From Thuidium tamariscinum (taxonomy: Eukaryota; Streptophyta; Bryopsida; Hypnales; Thuidiaceae): a stretch of 64,000 nucleotides of DNA. The position numbers and the translations under genes were made by a program. Under the pieces are notes generated by a model. It was not told the DNA's origin and ran no database searches. It worked only from the letters and a program-made list of their open reading frames with translations. Location: positions 5,954,501 through 6,018,500 of the forward strand of contig OX344758.2 in NCBI GenBank assembly GCA_947034885.2. The letters are read 5' to 3'. This document shows, in pieces, positions 36,041-49,200 of the stretch (positions within the stretch are counted from its first letter, which is position 1; the number at the start of each line of letters is the position of its first letter).

Positions 36041-36950
36041 CCGCTAAAGGTTTTTGACTATGTTTTCACCAAAACCGCTTCAAAAGTGTCATTTCTTAGA
36101 CAACAACTAAATTTTTAGAAAAAAACATTTTTAGACAAAATTAAATGTAGTGTCTTTTAGAACATAAGTTTAAAAAGATGTTAAACTTTTTTTAGCAATT
36201 TCCACCGTGTAGATTGCAAGATATTAGTATTTGAAGTGAAAATTGTACTTTAGAAGACCATATTTGTATGGAAAAATTTCCAAAATGATTGTGACTCTTT
36301 GGATTCATTTTTCAAGTGAAGTTGGCTACATGCTTAAAAATTTTCAAATCATTTGGAATTGTACAACATATAGGAAAAAAATAGTAAGTAGAAAGAAGTA
36401 GAAAATGAGCCAAAATACTAAATTATTAACAATTTATTTATAGAGTTAAAAGAAGACAATCCCAATGGTTGTAACATTGTGTTAAAAAATATACACCCAA
36501 TGTTTTTATTTTTTTTCAAAAATATTAAAAATTGAATTAAATAAAGAATTTCAAACTTCTTTTGTAGTGTAGAGATTCTATAACTAGCTACAAACTACCT
36601 CAAACTAAAAATCCTCATAATTTTTGATTCATTAGCTAATATGGAATGATTCAAAACTTTCCACTTAGTTAAAAATAAAATAAAAAATTTCAATTTTAAT
36701 TTCTTAAAAAAATAATTTTTAAAGAAGTTATTTTTGTTGCCCGGGCTACCCGCTGAACAAAGGAAACAACATATCATGTCATAACTTTTTAACCATGTAG
36801 TCAAAAGTCATGAAAATTGTTGAGCCTTAAAGCTACTCCTTGGGCACATGTTGTGTGAAAATTTCAAAGAAAAAAATAATAACTCCATCTATAGTGAGCT
36901 GCCTAAAATTGCTATGTTGCCAAAAAAAACGTAGTTTGGTACTTTAGGGG
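36041..36950 (+). mobile_element. piggyBac-like element, long form, copy 2
   Basis: A 910 bp element bounded by TTAA at 36037-36040 and 36951-36954. Ends are CCGCTAAAGGTTTTTGAC and, as complement, CCCCTAAAGTACCAAAC. It is related along its length to copy 1 at 28839-29783. Non-coding. Confidence 0.75.
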
Positions 36951-36972
36951 TTAAGTTCCAAAGCTTTAAAAT

Positions 36973-37385
36973 AAATTTGTTTGGCAACATTGAGTTTTGG
37001 GTCATTCATTTACAAATGGAATTTTCATTTTTTTTTCTTTGCAATTTTCACACAATATATGATTGAGGAGTAGCCTTAAGACAAAACAATTTTCATAACA
37101 TTTGACTGCATGATTAAATTTTTTTTATATATTATATAGTTTCTTTAGAAACCTAGATAAATTAAATTGCTTAGAATTTTTTTAGAAACAAAAAAACTAG
37201 ACTTTTTTAATTAGTTAAAAATCCTTAGATCATTTTATTTTAATTAGTTAAAAATCCCTATGATCTAAGGATTAAAACCATTGGGATTGAAAATTTTCAA
37301 TTCTATAATTGAATTTTTAACAATTTAGTATTTTTAATTGTACTTTAGATCTTTCTACTTACTATTTTTTTCAAGCAAGAATATT
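36973..37385 (-). mobile_element. Partial inverted copy abutting the piggyBac-like element
   Basis: TTGGCAACAT...GGAGTAGCCTTAAG...TTACTATTTTTTTC is the reverse complement of about 36360-36920, interrupted by local insertions. The terminal CCCCTAAAG is missing. Together with 36041-36950 it makes a head-to-head palindromic arrangement centred near 36960. Confidence 0.65.
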
Positions 37386-39410
37386 CATGACTTTATTCAT
37401 TTTGAATCTATTTATATATATATATATATTTCTAATTTATTTCTTCAAAGCATTTTAGAGAGATGCAAATTGTAGGACATTCATATTTTGGGAGGAGTTG
37501 AAAATTCTTCTTTTTGAAATTCAAGCATCATGATCTTGCAATAGGTGAAGTTTAATACTTTGAAACTTTAGGAGGATGCACTTTAACAAGTTGATTGAAG
37601 GATTTTACGGTTGAATTTCTCAATGAATAAAAGTAGATGAAGATTTTAGCTCCACTTTGAATACAAGTATTTTGAAGTAATTTTAGGCCTAAAACCCCCA
37701 TCTATAAGACGATTTCCTAGGGCTCTAAAAGACCATTTCAATCTCGTTCTCCAATCTCTAAACTAGTCATTGCTAGTTAGATTAAAATATTTATTTATTT
37801 ATTTTAAAAAATAATTAAATATTATTATCTGATGTGGCAATCTCTTGGCCACATTACATTGCCTATGTGGCAGCTTTCAGCAAGTTCTCACAATCTTGAA
37901 ACTTGCAGTCTTCTAAACTAGCTAAAAATCTCCTTATGTTTCTTTCAAAATTAAGTGCCCCTAAAGTGGATGTAGGAGTCAAAAATCCATTTTGAGGCAC
38001 TTTGAGCATCAAATCAACATTGTATAGATTTGGACAAAATTTCAAGACATTGGCTAAAATGCTTTATGTGGTATTTTTTTTCTCATTTTATAATGAGAAA
38101 AATTTGATGGAAATTGGAGGTTGAAGTGTGTTTTCATTTTTGCTAGATCCAATTTAGACTCCAAATCCTACTTATTAGGTGCCAAAATTCTCAAAAAGTG
38201 TTGCCATGTCAATATTTGGGAATGATGTAGGATTTGGGACTTGGGACATAGTGTATAGCCCTAAATTCCAATTTTCAACTCCTCATCAATTTACATTTCA
38301 AAATTCAATGGGCCATAGGCCTTGGGACTTTATGCATCTCCCAAAGTGTGTGCATACAATTCAAAAAGGACCAATATCATTCCAAGATTTTATAGCAATA
38401 TATTGATTTCATACCTTAAAAAGAAGAACGCTATAGTCCTAAATATTTTGCTACATTTTTGTTCATATCACTTTGAGCTAGTTCATATTTTTGCTCTAAA
38501 AAAATCTATTTGACCCTTAGAAAAATATTTAAACAAAAAAAAATTATATATAAGGTATAGCTTTTAGTATAATTTATAATTTTCAAAGATTATTAAATTT
38601 GAAAAAGCAATTGCAATTGTTATTTGGATATGTATTTACCATAATTACACACATGGTGTTAACCAACCTTCTCAAATTCCAAAATGTAAACATGATCTTT
38701 TATTGTGTTTTTGAACTTGATTTTCTTCTAGAAATTTGTAGTGTAAGAGAAGTTTTAGAACTTTTTGAGTTTGTTTTTGTGTCGGCATTTATGCAAAATC
38801 TTTCAAAAATTTACAAAAGGTTGTTTTTGGAAAATTATAATAGATAGGAAACATGTAACCTCACTAACATTTTAAAACAATGATATATGATCTTTTTTTT
38901 CACGATGACCAAAATCAATGCAAAGTTTTTGAAGTTGAAATGTTGAAATGTTGTAGTATTTTGAGGTTCAAAATTGTTTTAAAATACACATTTTTTTAAG
39001 AAGGCTAAGATCTTTGACTTTTTAATTAGTTCAATGGATTGAGCATTATGATCTTGTATTTAACTTCATTAAGTATATTTTCCTAAAAATTTTAAGTGAA
39101 AATCCCCACTAAGTGAGAGATATTAATTCTTAAACTTCAAATACATGTTTCTTTCTACCCTTTTCAAAACTATTGAAAGGTCAATTTCCTGTTTCAACAT
39201 TTTTAATAAAATAATTTGTGTGTTCAACAATTCAACTTGAACAACTTTCACATTTCTACAACATTTAGTATATATGTTGAGAATACTTAGACAAAAAATT
39301 AGCCAAAAATAATTCTACTATAGTTTTTCAAAAAATCATAATAACTTTGATTTGAAATCTTAAAGTGTTGATCCCTCAGGAGGAGAAGGTATTTTTGTAA
39401 TGAAAGCATA
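37386..39410. other. AT-rich spacer
   Basis: No supported gene. A TA dinucleotide run lies at about 37413-37430. Confidence 0.4.
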
Positions 39411-39414
39411 TCCT

Positions 39415-40154
39415 AGATGATTGCAAGAAACACTTGTCCTATTTTTTGTCCCCTTGGCCTTGGATGAATGGTCTTTTACTCATAACTTTTGCATTGCTTA
39501 TCCATTTTATATGAAACTTGAAATGAAGGTATCCATAGAGGGTCTAGAAATAATATAATTTTTTGAAATTCCTTAAATTTATTTTACTATTTTTAAACAG
39601 CCTCCAATTGAGTGCCTACCTCATCCATTTTGGGGGGTTTTAGTCTTATTTTTGATCCAAAAATGCAAATTTTAAGCTCAGAATTGGCGTGCTAGTAACT
39701 AAACTAAAGTTACACAAGACCACAAAGACATTTAAAAAAAATAGTAAATCGTCCAACTTTCACATGTGCTAAAAGTAGACTACCTTTGCACACGTGTACA
39801 AAACACAATTTATTTTTCTCAAAGATGAAAATAGTTGAAGAGAAGCATCTTAACTTCTTAAAATTAAGAAAAATGGATTTTTTTATTTTATTTTTTTGAA
39901 TTTTTTTACTATTTAAAAGAAATCAAACATCAAAGTGTCTATTTTCATTGTATTTTGCATTGTATTTTTTTTGTGGATAACTTTTAGAGTTAAATTTCCT
40001 TAGGTTTGAATCTTAAGAGGTAAAATATTCTCATTTTTCTTTAAATTATCCATATTTTATTTTATTTAAAAATAAATAAATCCAAAAGTTATAGGACTAG
40101 CATCAAAATAGGTCATTTTGAGCCAAAAACTGTAAGTGTTTCCAGCAATGATTT
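39415..40154 (+). mobile_element. R-family element, copy 6
   Basis: A 740 bp element, ends AGATGATTGCAAGAAACACT and, as complement, AAATCATTGCTGGAAACACT. It has a perfect TCCT duplication (39411-39414 and 40155-40158). The ATAACTTTTG module is at 39482. Confidence 0.8.
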
Positions 40155-41030
40155 TCCTATGTTTTCAAACCTTCTAAAACTGAATTCAAAAAATGACTTC
40201 AAAATTAATTTTGTTTACTATTGTCAATAGTGCAAAACTTTTGATAGCTTTCATCTAAGTATTCATCAAAATTGAATGATTCATCTTTTTCTCATATATT
40301 GTAAGAATCCATCATACCAATGGAAATTCATAAAATGTTAAAATGTTAAATTTTGTAGCTTTATGTTTTAACATTGACATTTAAAAGAATACTACAACTT
40401 CTTGCAATACTTAGTAGAATGCCTTGAAACAAAGATTCACATGAAACTGATAAAAGCATTACAATTAGGAGCTATTATAAAACGAAATTCATGTAATAGA
40501 ACAAAACTACTAAGTCACTAGACCAATAGAACATGAGTATTTGTCCAAATATTGAAAAAGAATCCAAAACTATCTTCTCCATGGCTTCTCTAGCTTTATG
40601 ATATCTCAAATTTCCTTCAATGAATACTAATAAGATGAAATGCACTTTGTGGTCTTTACATTGTGTAGTCGACCATCTAGAAGTTTGAATTGGACTATTG
40701 GAGCATTCATGCCATCACTCATGACCAAACTTAGTTCACTCAAATTTTTCATATAGTCAAACGACTCAAATTTTTCATCTAATTTTGAAAAGCCTCCAAT
40801 AACCTTGTTCCTAACCTTTGCTCACCAAATATGACCCATAAATAGTCAAATGACAGTTCATCAAGTAGAATAAAGAATGAAGTAACTACACTTAAAATGA
40901 ACCATAATTTTAAAGGTCATTCCTTGACACACTAGGGTTAAGTGTTTAGAAAATGGTGCAAATCTTGACCCACAACACTTTTCATCCACATTTGAAGAAC
41001 GAATGTCAAACCTCTAGTGAGTAAGGGCTA
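40155..41030. other. AT-rich spacer
   Basis: No supported gene. Confidence 0.4.
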
Positions 41031-42359
41031 GCTTCCATGTGAGCCGAGCCGGTAGAACTTGCAAGGGAGAGCTACATTGACAAGTGAGTGATGACATTTT
41101 TATGTAAACCCGGTGGGTGAGAAGTTATCGAGTAAGAAAAGCACACGTAACGATTCCCTTAAAGTTCGATCAATCTCCACCAATCCCCTGGTCCACCGAT
41201 ATCGGTGAAGTTGGAACTCCTGCTTCTCTGCTCACCGAGGCCGGCAAGAGAATCGGCAGGAGCTTCTTGTGGTCTTCCTGCTTTCTTACCGGCCCGGCTC
41301 AGATGGAAGGTGGCCCTAAGAGTGTCGGAGCTCTGAGCTCGGTCTTCAAGGTTCCGTGTCTTCAGTTTCAGTGTTACGGGTGATGAGGACTCCCAAGTTA
41401 CCGGCACCCGTGGCTCAGTGCTGAATAATTGTATGGACTTTTTTACGAAACCCCACAATATCAATCCTGGTTTCGAGGGGAGATTTTTCTCCGGGACCAC
41501 CCCTGCAGGTCGACGACTTGCAGAAAGAAACTGAATGTTCAACCACAGGGATTACCAGAGTACTACAGTAGTCGACAAGGCTCGACCACGGCCATCCACC
41601 TCACTTATTATGCGACATCGAGACTCGGCACGGGCTCGGCACGGAAGGATCTTCAGCCCCCAAATCAAGGCCGCAGCAAGCTCAACTAAAATATAAACAA
41701 AAATCACTCCTTTCTGCAGTTTCTTCACTGATTAGGTAGTCTCTGCTCGATTTCTTCCATCTGTTCGAACCAGTGAATTTAAAAAACAACAACTAATCAA
41801 TCAGTGAGCCAGTGTTTCGGACTTTTTCGGTCCCTTATGTCAATTTTCATAATTTTCCAGTTCCCGGAGACTCCGTCGCCGTCCACGAAACCATCGTGTT
41901 CCCCCAGTAAAGTCCGCTGGGATTCTGGGAATCTGTGTGGGCCATTCGGAAACTAACCGACAGTTCGCAGCAGTTGCTGGTTCCGGTAAAATCGCTTCCA
42001 GGGTTCTGTACTTCCGTTCCGGACGGCGGACTGCTTGGTTTCATCATCCGTCAGTTGGTGATCGACTGAAGGCCGGCAACGAACGCGTTCAAGTTGCCGT
42101 TGTGGTCTTCGTGGACTAGACGACGGAATCTATTTTATATTTGGTATAGATACTATTCTCTGTGGTGGTGGTTGTCGTGGTGTTGATTGCTCAGTGGACC
42201 GGTGAAAGCTGACGAGGACTTCGAGTGAGCGCAGCGAGAAAGGAGCCGGTTCCAGGAAATGCGTTAAATTACTTTACTTTGACGTGCCGTGGGACCGGGG
42301 AATGCTACAGTACGGCGGAGTCCTTTTTCTGTACTTAGCAAGTCTTTTGGTTGACGGGT
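41031..42359 (+). other. GC-rich intergenic region upstream of the subtilase gene
   Basis: The composition changes from AT-rich to GC-rich here. Short open frames on both strands have no recognisable domain or splice partner, so I do not call a gene. It may be distal promoter of the subtilase gene or part of an unrecognised transcript. Confidence 0.35.
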
Positions 42360-42368
42360 CGCTTCGTG

Positions 42369-42603
42369 CGTCGGGGTGAACTGACCCACTCACTCGGCCA
42401 CTCCAAGTAATTTCAGGGGTGCAAGTAAAACAAAAAGCCCCCTATTTTGTGCCGATCTAATTTACCTTACACACTCACCCTAGCTAATCTGGGGCCTCTG
42501 ATTGCAAATATGAATTCAGAATTGAAAAAAAAATTATTTGCAAAAATTAAAAAATTCCAGCGTTTTCCCAAGCGGCCGAGCGAGGGGGTCAGTTCACCCC
42601 GGC
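42369..42603. mobile_element. F-family MITE, copy 2 (Mutator-like) in the subtilase upstream region
   Basis: A 235 bp element with ends GGGGTGAACTGACCCACTC (from 42373) and, as complement, GGGGTGAACTGACCCCCTC. The 9 bp duplications are CGCTTCGTG (42360-42368) and CGCTTTGTG (42604-42612), differing at one base. It is in inverted orientation relative to copy 1 and lies about 600 bp upstream of the subtilase start codon. Confidence 0.8.
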
Positions 42604-42612
42604 CGCTTTGTG

Positions 42613-43200
42613 TGTGGAGCAACTGAAATGGTCGTGCATTTTTCCTTAATCGATCAGGTCAAGTTACTCCGTCCCACCCAAGTTACCAGTGATGCCACGC
42701 AATCCATGTTTAATTTGGACGGAGGCACGGAGCTCGCCCCAGTGGAGCTGAATCGGATTCATCAGTCGATATTTGATAATTTCGAGTTGAAACCAGACAC
42801 TGCTAGTCGGGCGAGTACACTAGTTAATGTTGGGACAGTTTCTGAGCGTTGCTTGAGCCGCTCAGTTTGAGTGCTGGGCGGGCTGTTGGAATCTCGGTTC
42901 GTGGGGAGTTAGAAGGATTTTGCTTCAGGAGCTCCCGTTGAGATTTGCGAGAGTGTGGTGTTGATTGTATACATGAATAGGAAGGTTTCGAAAGATAGTG
43001 GCACTTGTACAGAAGCTTGAATTTGTGGTGTTGAATGGTTCGTGAGACGGTCACGATTCAAGCTAGCAGAGGTTGGCAAAGTTGCGGTGGTGAATAGTTT
43101 AGTTATCTTGCAGAGGAGCTTGAATTTGTGGCTGTGAAGGAGGCCGCGTTCAAGCTAGCTAGCTGGTGCGACCTAACTAGATTGAATCCGTTTCAGGACG
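42613..43200 (+). promoter_or_regulatory. Proximal promoter/leader of the subtilase gene
   Basis: The sequence between the MITE and the start codon. An 80-codon frame at 42628-42870 has no recognised homology and may be an upstream ORF or chance. No TATA box is placed with certainty. Confidence 0.3.
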
Positions 43201-46200
43201 ATGGCGAGGAAGAAATCGGAAAGCGAGTTTGGCGTATTGATGCGTCTTCTGTATTGCATTCTAGCAGCCTGGTGCTTGAGTGTTGCGAATGCCGATGTGT
43301 ACGTGGTCGTGTTCAAAGAGTAAGTTGTTCTCTCATCCCTTTTTTCCGAATTCGATTTCTCTTGCACTGGGAACGCCTGGCAGGTGGACGACGCGCTTGC
43401 TTGAATCTAGAGGTTCTTTGCAAAACCTAGAATCTAGAGGCTCTTGCAAAACCTTGAATCTAGCAAAGTACCTTACATCAGAAGCGGGTTCTTCGTTCTC
43501 ATGACAGAAAAAAGCGAGCTGGAATTGAATAGCTATAAATTCCGACCCGTTTATCGAATGCACCGCTTCCACTGAACATCCCACCGACTATTGGTTCTTT
43601 TCCTGCTTCGATTCTCAAACGACTTTCCTGTCCATTAGCTTTCCGCTAGATTCGCTATCAATGGGTCCAATTGTAACGAGCGGTTATTGTTTTCGGATAC
43701 GTGTCCCGCAGACAAGGGCTATCGGAGCTCTACACGGTGATGGGAGTGGACAGCTTGGACGTGAGTGCGCAGCACGACGTTTTGCTCGACTCGTGGCTGG
43801 GCACGGCAAACAGCAACTTCCTCAAGGTGCACGACTACAGTCACGTCTTCAATGGCGTTGCCCTCGACTTAAGCGAAGCTCAGGTACTTGTCATGCCTCA
43901 GTAGAGATCCACTCGAACAGTGTTACACGTCCATAGCGAACCGTTTCAGAATTGCTATCCCTCAGTGGGGATCCAGAGAGTGTTCCATATCCATAGCGAA
44001 CCATTTCAGGGGACACATGTAGAATCGGTAATCCTCCGCTGCAAGATGTCATTAGTTAGAAGTATCTTGAACAGGATACATCTAGGATTGCTTGTGTAAA
44101 CTGCAGGTGGGGTTTCCCTATTCTACATTCTAACCGCCCTCAATGGGGACCCAGCTTGTGTCACGTATCCCTAGCGAAACATTTCAGAATTGCCATCCCT
44201 CAATGGTGGGATCCAGACAGTGCTCCCTATCCATAACTAAACCCTTTTCAGAATTGCCACTCCTCAATGGGGATCCAGATAGTATTTCCATATCCATAGC
44301 GAACCATTTCAGAATTGCCTGATTTCAGGGTCCAAATCAGTCTCGCCTATCTCGCCTCAATCACTCATTACCAAATCTGTATGCATTAGTCGTGATCCAC
44401 ATGGATCCCGCGTAGCAATTCGATAATTGAGCAAACGGGACTTGCGTTCTGTTTGTGGGCCAGGTTTCCTTGTTGCTGGACAACCCCGCGGTGTCCCGTG
44501 TGGAGCGCGATGCCCTGATGCGCACCAGCACCACGCACACTCCCGACTACATGGCCCTCCCTGGCGGAGCTTGGAACAGATCCGGCGGGGTGAGCAGTGC
44601 GGGAGAAGATGTGGTGATCGGTCTGGTGGACACGGGAATCTACCCTGACCATCCGAGCTTCGCGAATTCGACCACCAAGCCGTATGGGGTGCACCCGACG
44701 TTCCGGGCGCCGTGCGGGACTGATACGCGCGTGCCTGGGGGGTTCTGTAACGGGAAGATTGTGGGGGCACAGCAGTTCTTCGCGACGGCGATACAGAGTG
44801 GGAATGTGTCGGAACTGGATGTGAACAGTCCCTTGGACGGCAACGGACATGGAACGTGAGTTGTTGACGCTCTTGGGATTGCTTCGGGGTGATGGGTGAT
44901 GGGTTTGGGGTTTGGGGGATTTCTGCTGCGTGAATTGGGCTCTTGCGGTTGCGTTTGGGGTGGGCTCAGAATTTGAGCTGAACTGTTGGGAGGTTGTGTT
45001 TCGCGGATGCGTTAGGGGTTGCATGAGTTGTCATTGGCCATGGGAATTGTTTGCCTTGTGCAACCTTAAGTAATGCAATTGCAAAAACCAAATTTGAAAT
45101 TTGACGTATGATCTTAGGGTGAGGTATCTTCACGTAATAATTTGACCTAAAATTGATAACTCCCATGAATTTGGGATTGAAATGTATAGTATTTGGGCTT
45201 AAAAAACTTCACTCTTTACATGATACTCTTTTAAAGTTGTAAATGTTTCCATAATGGTTCTACAACCACAAAGCTTTAATTGATGTTTCATCTTAGAATT
45301 AATATGGACTAAATTAAATGGCTATTTGAAATGCATTAGAAGGTTGGGAATTGGAGGATATTGGTGGTAATTCTATTTTGTCTCCTATAATCCATTGTCT
45401 TCATCCATAGGAGTCTACATGTTGGTTCTAGATATACCTAGTTTTTAGCTTTTTGAATGTTTATACCTTCATATGGATATAAAATAATTTTTCTTTGATT
45501 TCCTACAACTTTTTCAAAACCTTTGATAAAATAGTAATAGGAACTATTTTTAAATTTTATCTAAAGCAATTTTAGGTTTTGTTACATTATTTTCACTTCA
45601 AGGAAAAGTTTCTTATGATTGAGGGTGAAATAATAATTATGACATTGGCCTCAAAACTATCCTAAATGGAGAGTTTAGGAGGTAATGTAATTAATTATGA
45701 ATCATTAATTGGATGTGAGTAATACTGAACGGATTGGATAATTCCTCACTTTAGCTAGAGGTTCAACTAATCGCACTACATTTGTTCCAATCTCCATCTT
45801 TAGGTTAAGAATAAAGGATTATTTTGTTCCTCCTAAAATCAAACTATGCATTTCTAAAATTTAAAATGTTTTTTTATGGTGAATATGTTCTTAAGGTTCT
45901 ACAATTGTGTGCTTTTTCATTCTCTTGGGTTGACTTCTTTGAAGGTATTTGGATATTTTTTCCAATGAACTAGTTGAAATTCAATTCATTTAACCTTGTA
46001 TCAAAGTGATGGCCTAAAAATGTCCAATGGATGATAGCATTGACTTCTTTTGAAGCTATTTGGATAGCTTTTCCAACAAACAAGTTGAAATATAATTCAT
46101 TTAACCTTGTATAGAAGTGATGGCCTAAAAATGAATGATAGCAAATCCTTTGGCGTAAGATAGAAGTGTACATGTTCATCTTTAAAATTTGTGTAAAAAG

Positions 46201-49200
46201 AGAAGGTCTTGCTCAACAATTTGATCTACAATAAGTGCTATTAAGATATTTTTTAGCAAATGATTCTCATGGTAAAAAATGGATGAAGATGACCAATTTG
46301 ATATTCAAGGTGAATATTAGTGAGAGTTGTGGTTGCATTCTCTCCTCTTTCACACCCCACCATCCTATGAATGGAAGTGTTACGAGAGTCTTTTAGAACA
46401 TTTGAAGAATTCTAAATTGGTGGTCGATTATTGAGTATTGTAGAAAGGTACAATTGTATATTTCCTGCTGAAATTCAACATTTTGATTGTTGGAAGATGT
46501 GGCTTTGTCAAAATCTTCTAGTCATTAGGGGAAAATTGAATCTTTAAAGAAGCTTTGAGTTTTCTTACTAATTTTAATACAAATTAAATGAGTATGAGAG
46601 TGCCTACATCATCATTACTACTTCCATGTAGGATTGCATGTATCCACTTGACTTGTAGATATTTGTAGGAGGTGTGTATTCCATCTTTCATGATTGAATC
46701 ATCATGAGATTTGTGAGATTTGTGAGATGGATTAGATAATGATGACAATTTTTGAGTTTATCATGCAATTCTTGGCATAATTAGTGAGATAAAAAGGCTC
46801 TTTCTTACCAAATAGTTATGAGACTATGGAGATGAATTGGGTAATGATGACAAATTTTTTTGAATTCAACATGCAATTTTTGGCCCAATTAGTAAGTTGA
46901 AAAGGCTCTTCCTACCCAATCTCTTGCATTACAAAGCGGCCTCTTTGGAGGTTCAATTCTCCCCTAATGTAGAGCTTTCAAGGAATTGAATTCGGCAAAT
47001 TTATTGAGTGTTCGGGAGGATGAAGTTTGCATTAAACTGGTTTAAGTCTTGCCATTCAACTATCCATTCTTTGTAAGAAAAATATGACGCAGTGGAAACT
47101 AGGGTTGGAGTTTAAAGTCAATCAGTTCATTGATTTCCATAATGATTTTCCCTGTCGGAGTTGAAGAAGTTTGCATGGAGAATGTAGTAAAGCTTGCCGA
47201 CGAACCGTAATTTTTGAATAGAGACGAAGTACGAGGAACAGTGATGAATTTTAGAATTCTACGAATTCACTGAATTCTAAGTTACTGTGCCTTCCCCATA
47301 TTGTTTGTTTCTGCAGGCATTGTGCGGGTACTGCTGCAGGCAATAATGGAGTGCCAGTGGTTGTGAACGGTCAGGAGTACGGTAGCGCCAGTGGCGTTGC
47401 TCCTAGAGCACGGTGAGTCTCCACTGTTAACTTGGATTTTGATTACTTAATCAGGAGGAGCTTAGCAGAGACTCGATGGCAGTATCACGGTGAAGTGTAA
47501 TTCCAACATTGCCGAGTTATTTTCTCACATTCTTTGCTTGTTCGCAGTCTTTCAATTTACAAGGCGTTGAACGAGGAGGGTCAAGGATTCACCTCAGACA
47601 TCATTGCTGCTATTGACAAGGTGGTTCCATCGTGCCTATTGCAACTGGGTGACATTTAGGGTTTGAGAGGCCACAGTAAACTTTGTACCTGTTTGCTTGT
47701 GGAGGTTTGTCGTAGTGTGCACTGTAAGGTTACTGACAGAACGACACTGCAGTCTAGAAAGAGATCGCAACGACGACGATTGTGAGGACTTGGGATAAGA
47801 ATTATTTGTTCTGCCAGTTACGTCATGCACGTTATTCTATATATTTTTCTGCAGCCGAGATTGACGTTTTGGAAAGAGTGCGGATGGGCAGGAGAATTGG
47901 GCATGGAATTTGAAACTGTTGTTTTGTTGGGGTTCGATTACAGGCTGTTGCTGATGGAGTCGATGTGCTCAGTTTGTCGCTGGGCCCAGAGGCTGCCTCG
48001 GTGGGCGTCGTCACCTACACAGACAGCTTTATGGAGGCTTGTCTGGGAGCTGTCAAGGCCAACGTGTTCGTTGCGCATGCTGCTGGAAATTCCGGGCCGG
48101 GAGTTTCCACGATCTCCTCGTGGAGTCCCTGGGTGACTTCTGTGGGCGCTACCACCACGGATCGCACCTACCCGGGTTACTTGTACACCGGCGATGGCAA
48201 GAACTACACCGGATTTAACCTCTCTCGTATGTGCTTGCTTGCCCCTTGTGACCTATTTTGAAACCCTAAACCTAATTGCTTTCTCAATTGCTTGAATTTG
48301 GATCAGGTATCGGCAGTGGATGATACATCTATCTTAAATAACTTAGAAACTTGTACCTATGCGCTTAAAATTCTTGATCAAGTGTCTTTGCTTCCGCGCT
48401 CAAGGTATCTTGTCGATCTTGTTTGTGCAACGTCTTGAGCTCAAAATAATAATGCTTGAAAGAATTGTTGGTCATAATTCCAAGCCGTTCTGCTTGGATA
48501 ATGTCCTATTGTGTACTTTTTGGGTGATCTGAGGACTTAGAATGAGGAGAAGATTTATAGTCCTCTTCTTCCTTACCCCTGACTCACTGATGAGACGGTT
48601 TCCTTCAACACCAGGCTTGGCTTGAAATGGCTTCATGTCCTGTTCACCTGATTTTTTGCATTCTGTGTGCAGCTTCAACTCCCGGCACTACGAGTTACAC
48701 TTTGATCAAGGCTGTCGATGCTGTCGCGGCTGGCAACGTTGTGAACTCCGACTTCGATTGCGCTGATGTGTCGGACTTTGACGCTGCCCTTATTAAGGGC
48801 AAGATCTTGGTCTGTTCATGGAATGGTCTCAGTTTCACAGCCGGGAATGTGGGCAACCTTTCTTACTCTGCGGCAAATTCAACCGGTGCTGTGGGATTAG
48901 TAATCTTAGCGAGCGTTCGGTTTTTGGAGACCCTCAGTCCTTCCTATTGGAATTTCCAAGATTTTCCAGCCATCGTCATTGGAGGAACAACACAGTTTCA
49001 GGTAATGCCAAAGCTTTTCATGGTAGCAGTCGTGGTGCATTGTTGAGTTTCACCTTGAGCTTTGTCTTCCAACCTTCCTCTCTCATTGTGCAATGCCATT
49101 TCGAGTTTTATTTGAAGAGTTTGAGTTCTTAGGGGTGCAATTGGATTAGTACGCTTTTATATTTTCCACTGGATTGTCAAATTTGCTGATTTCCAAGAGT

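Noticed and set aside
18225..41000. LTR retrotransposon remains in the AT-rich block
   Set aside because: No reverse transcriptase, integrase or paired long terminal repeats recognised; recurrent segments are inverted-repeat DNA elements.
41117..41542. Overlapping frames on both strands in the GC-rich block
   Set aside because: GC-rich sequence gives long frames by chance on both strands; neither resembles a known protein.
42628..42870. 80-codon open frame upstream of the subtilase gene
   Set aside because: No recognisable domain and a position expected for promoter or leader; kept only as a possible uORF.
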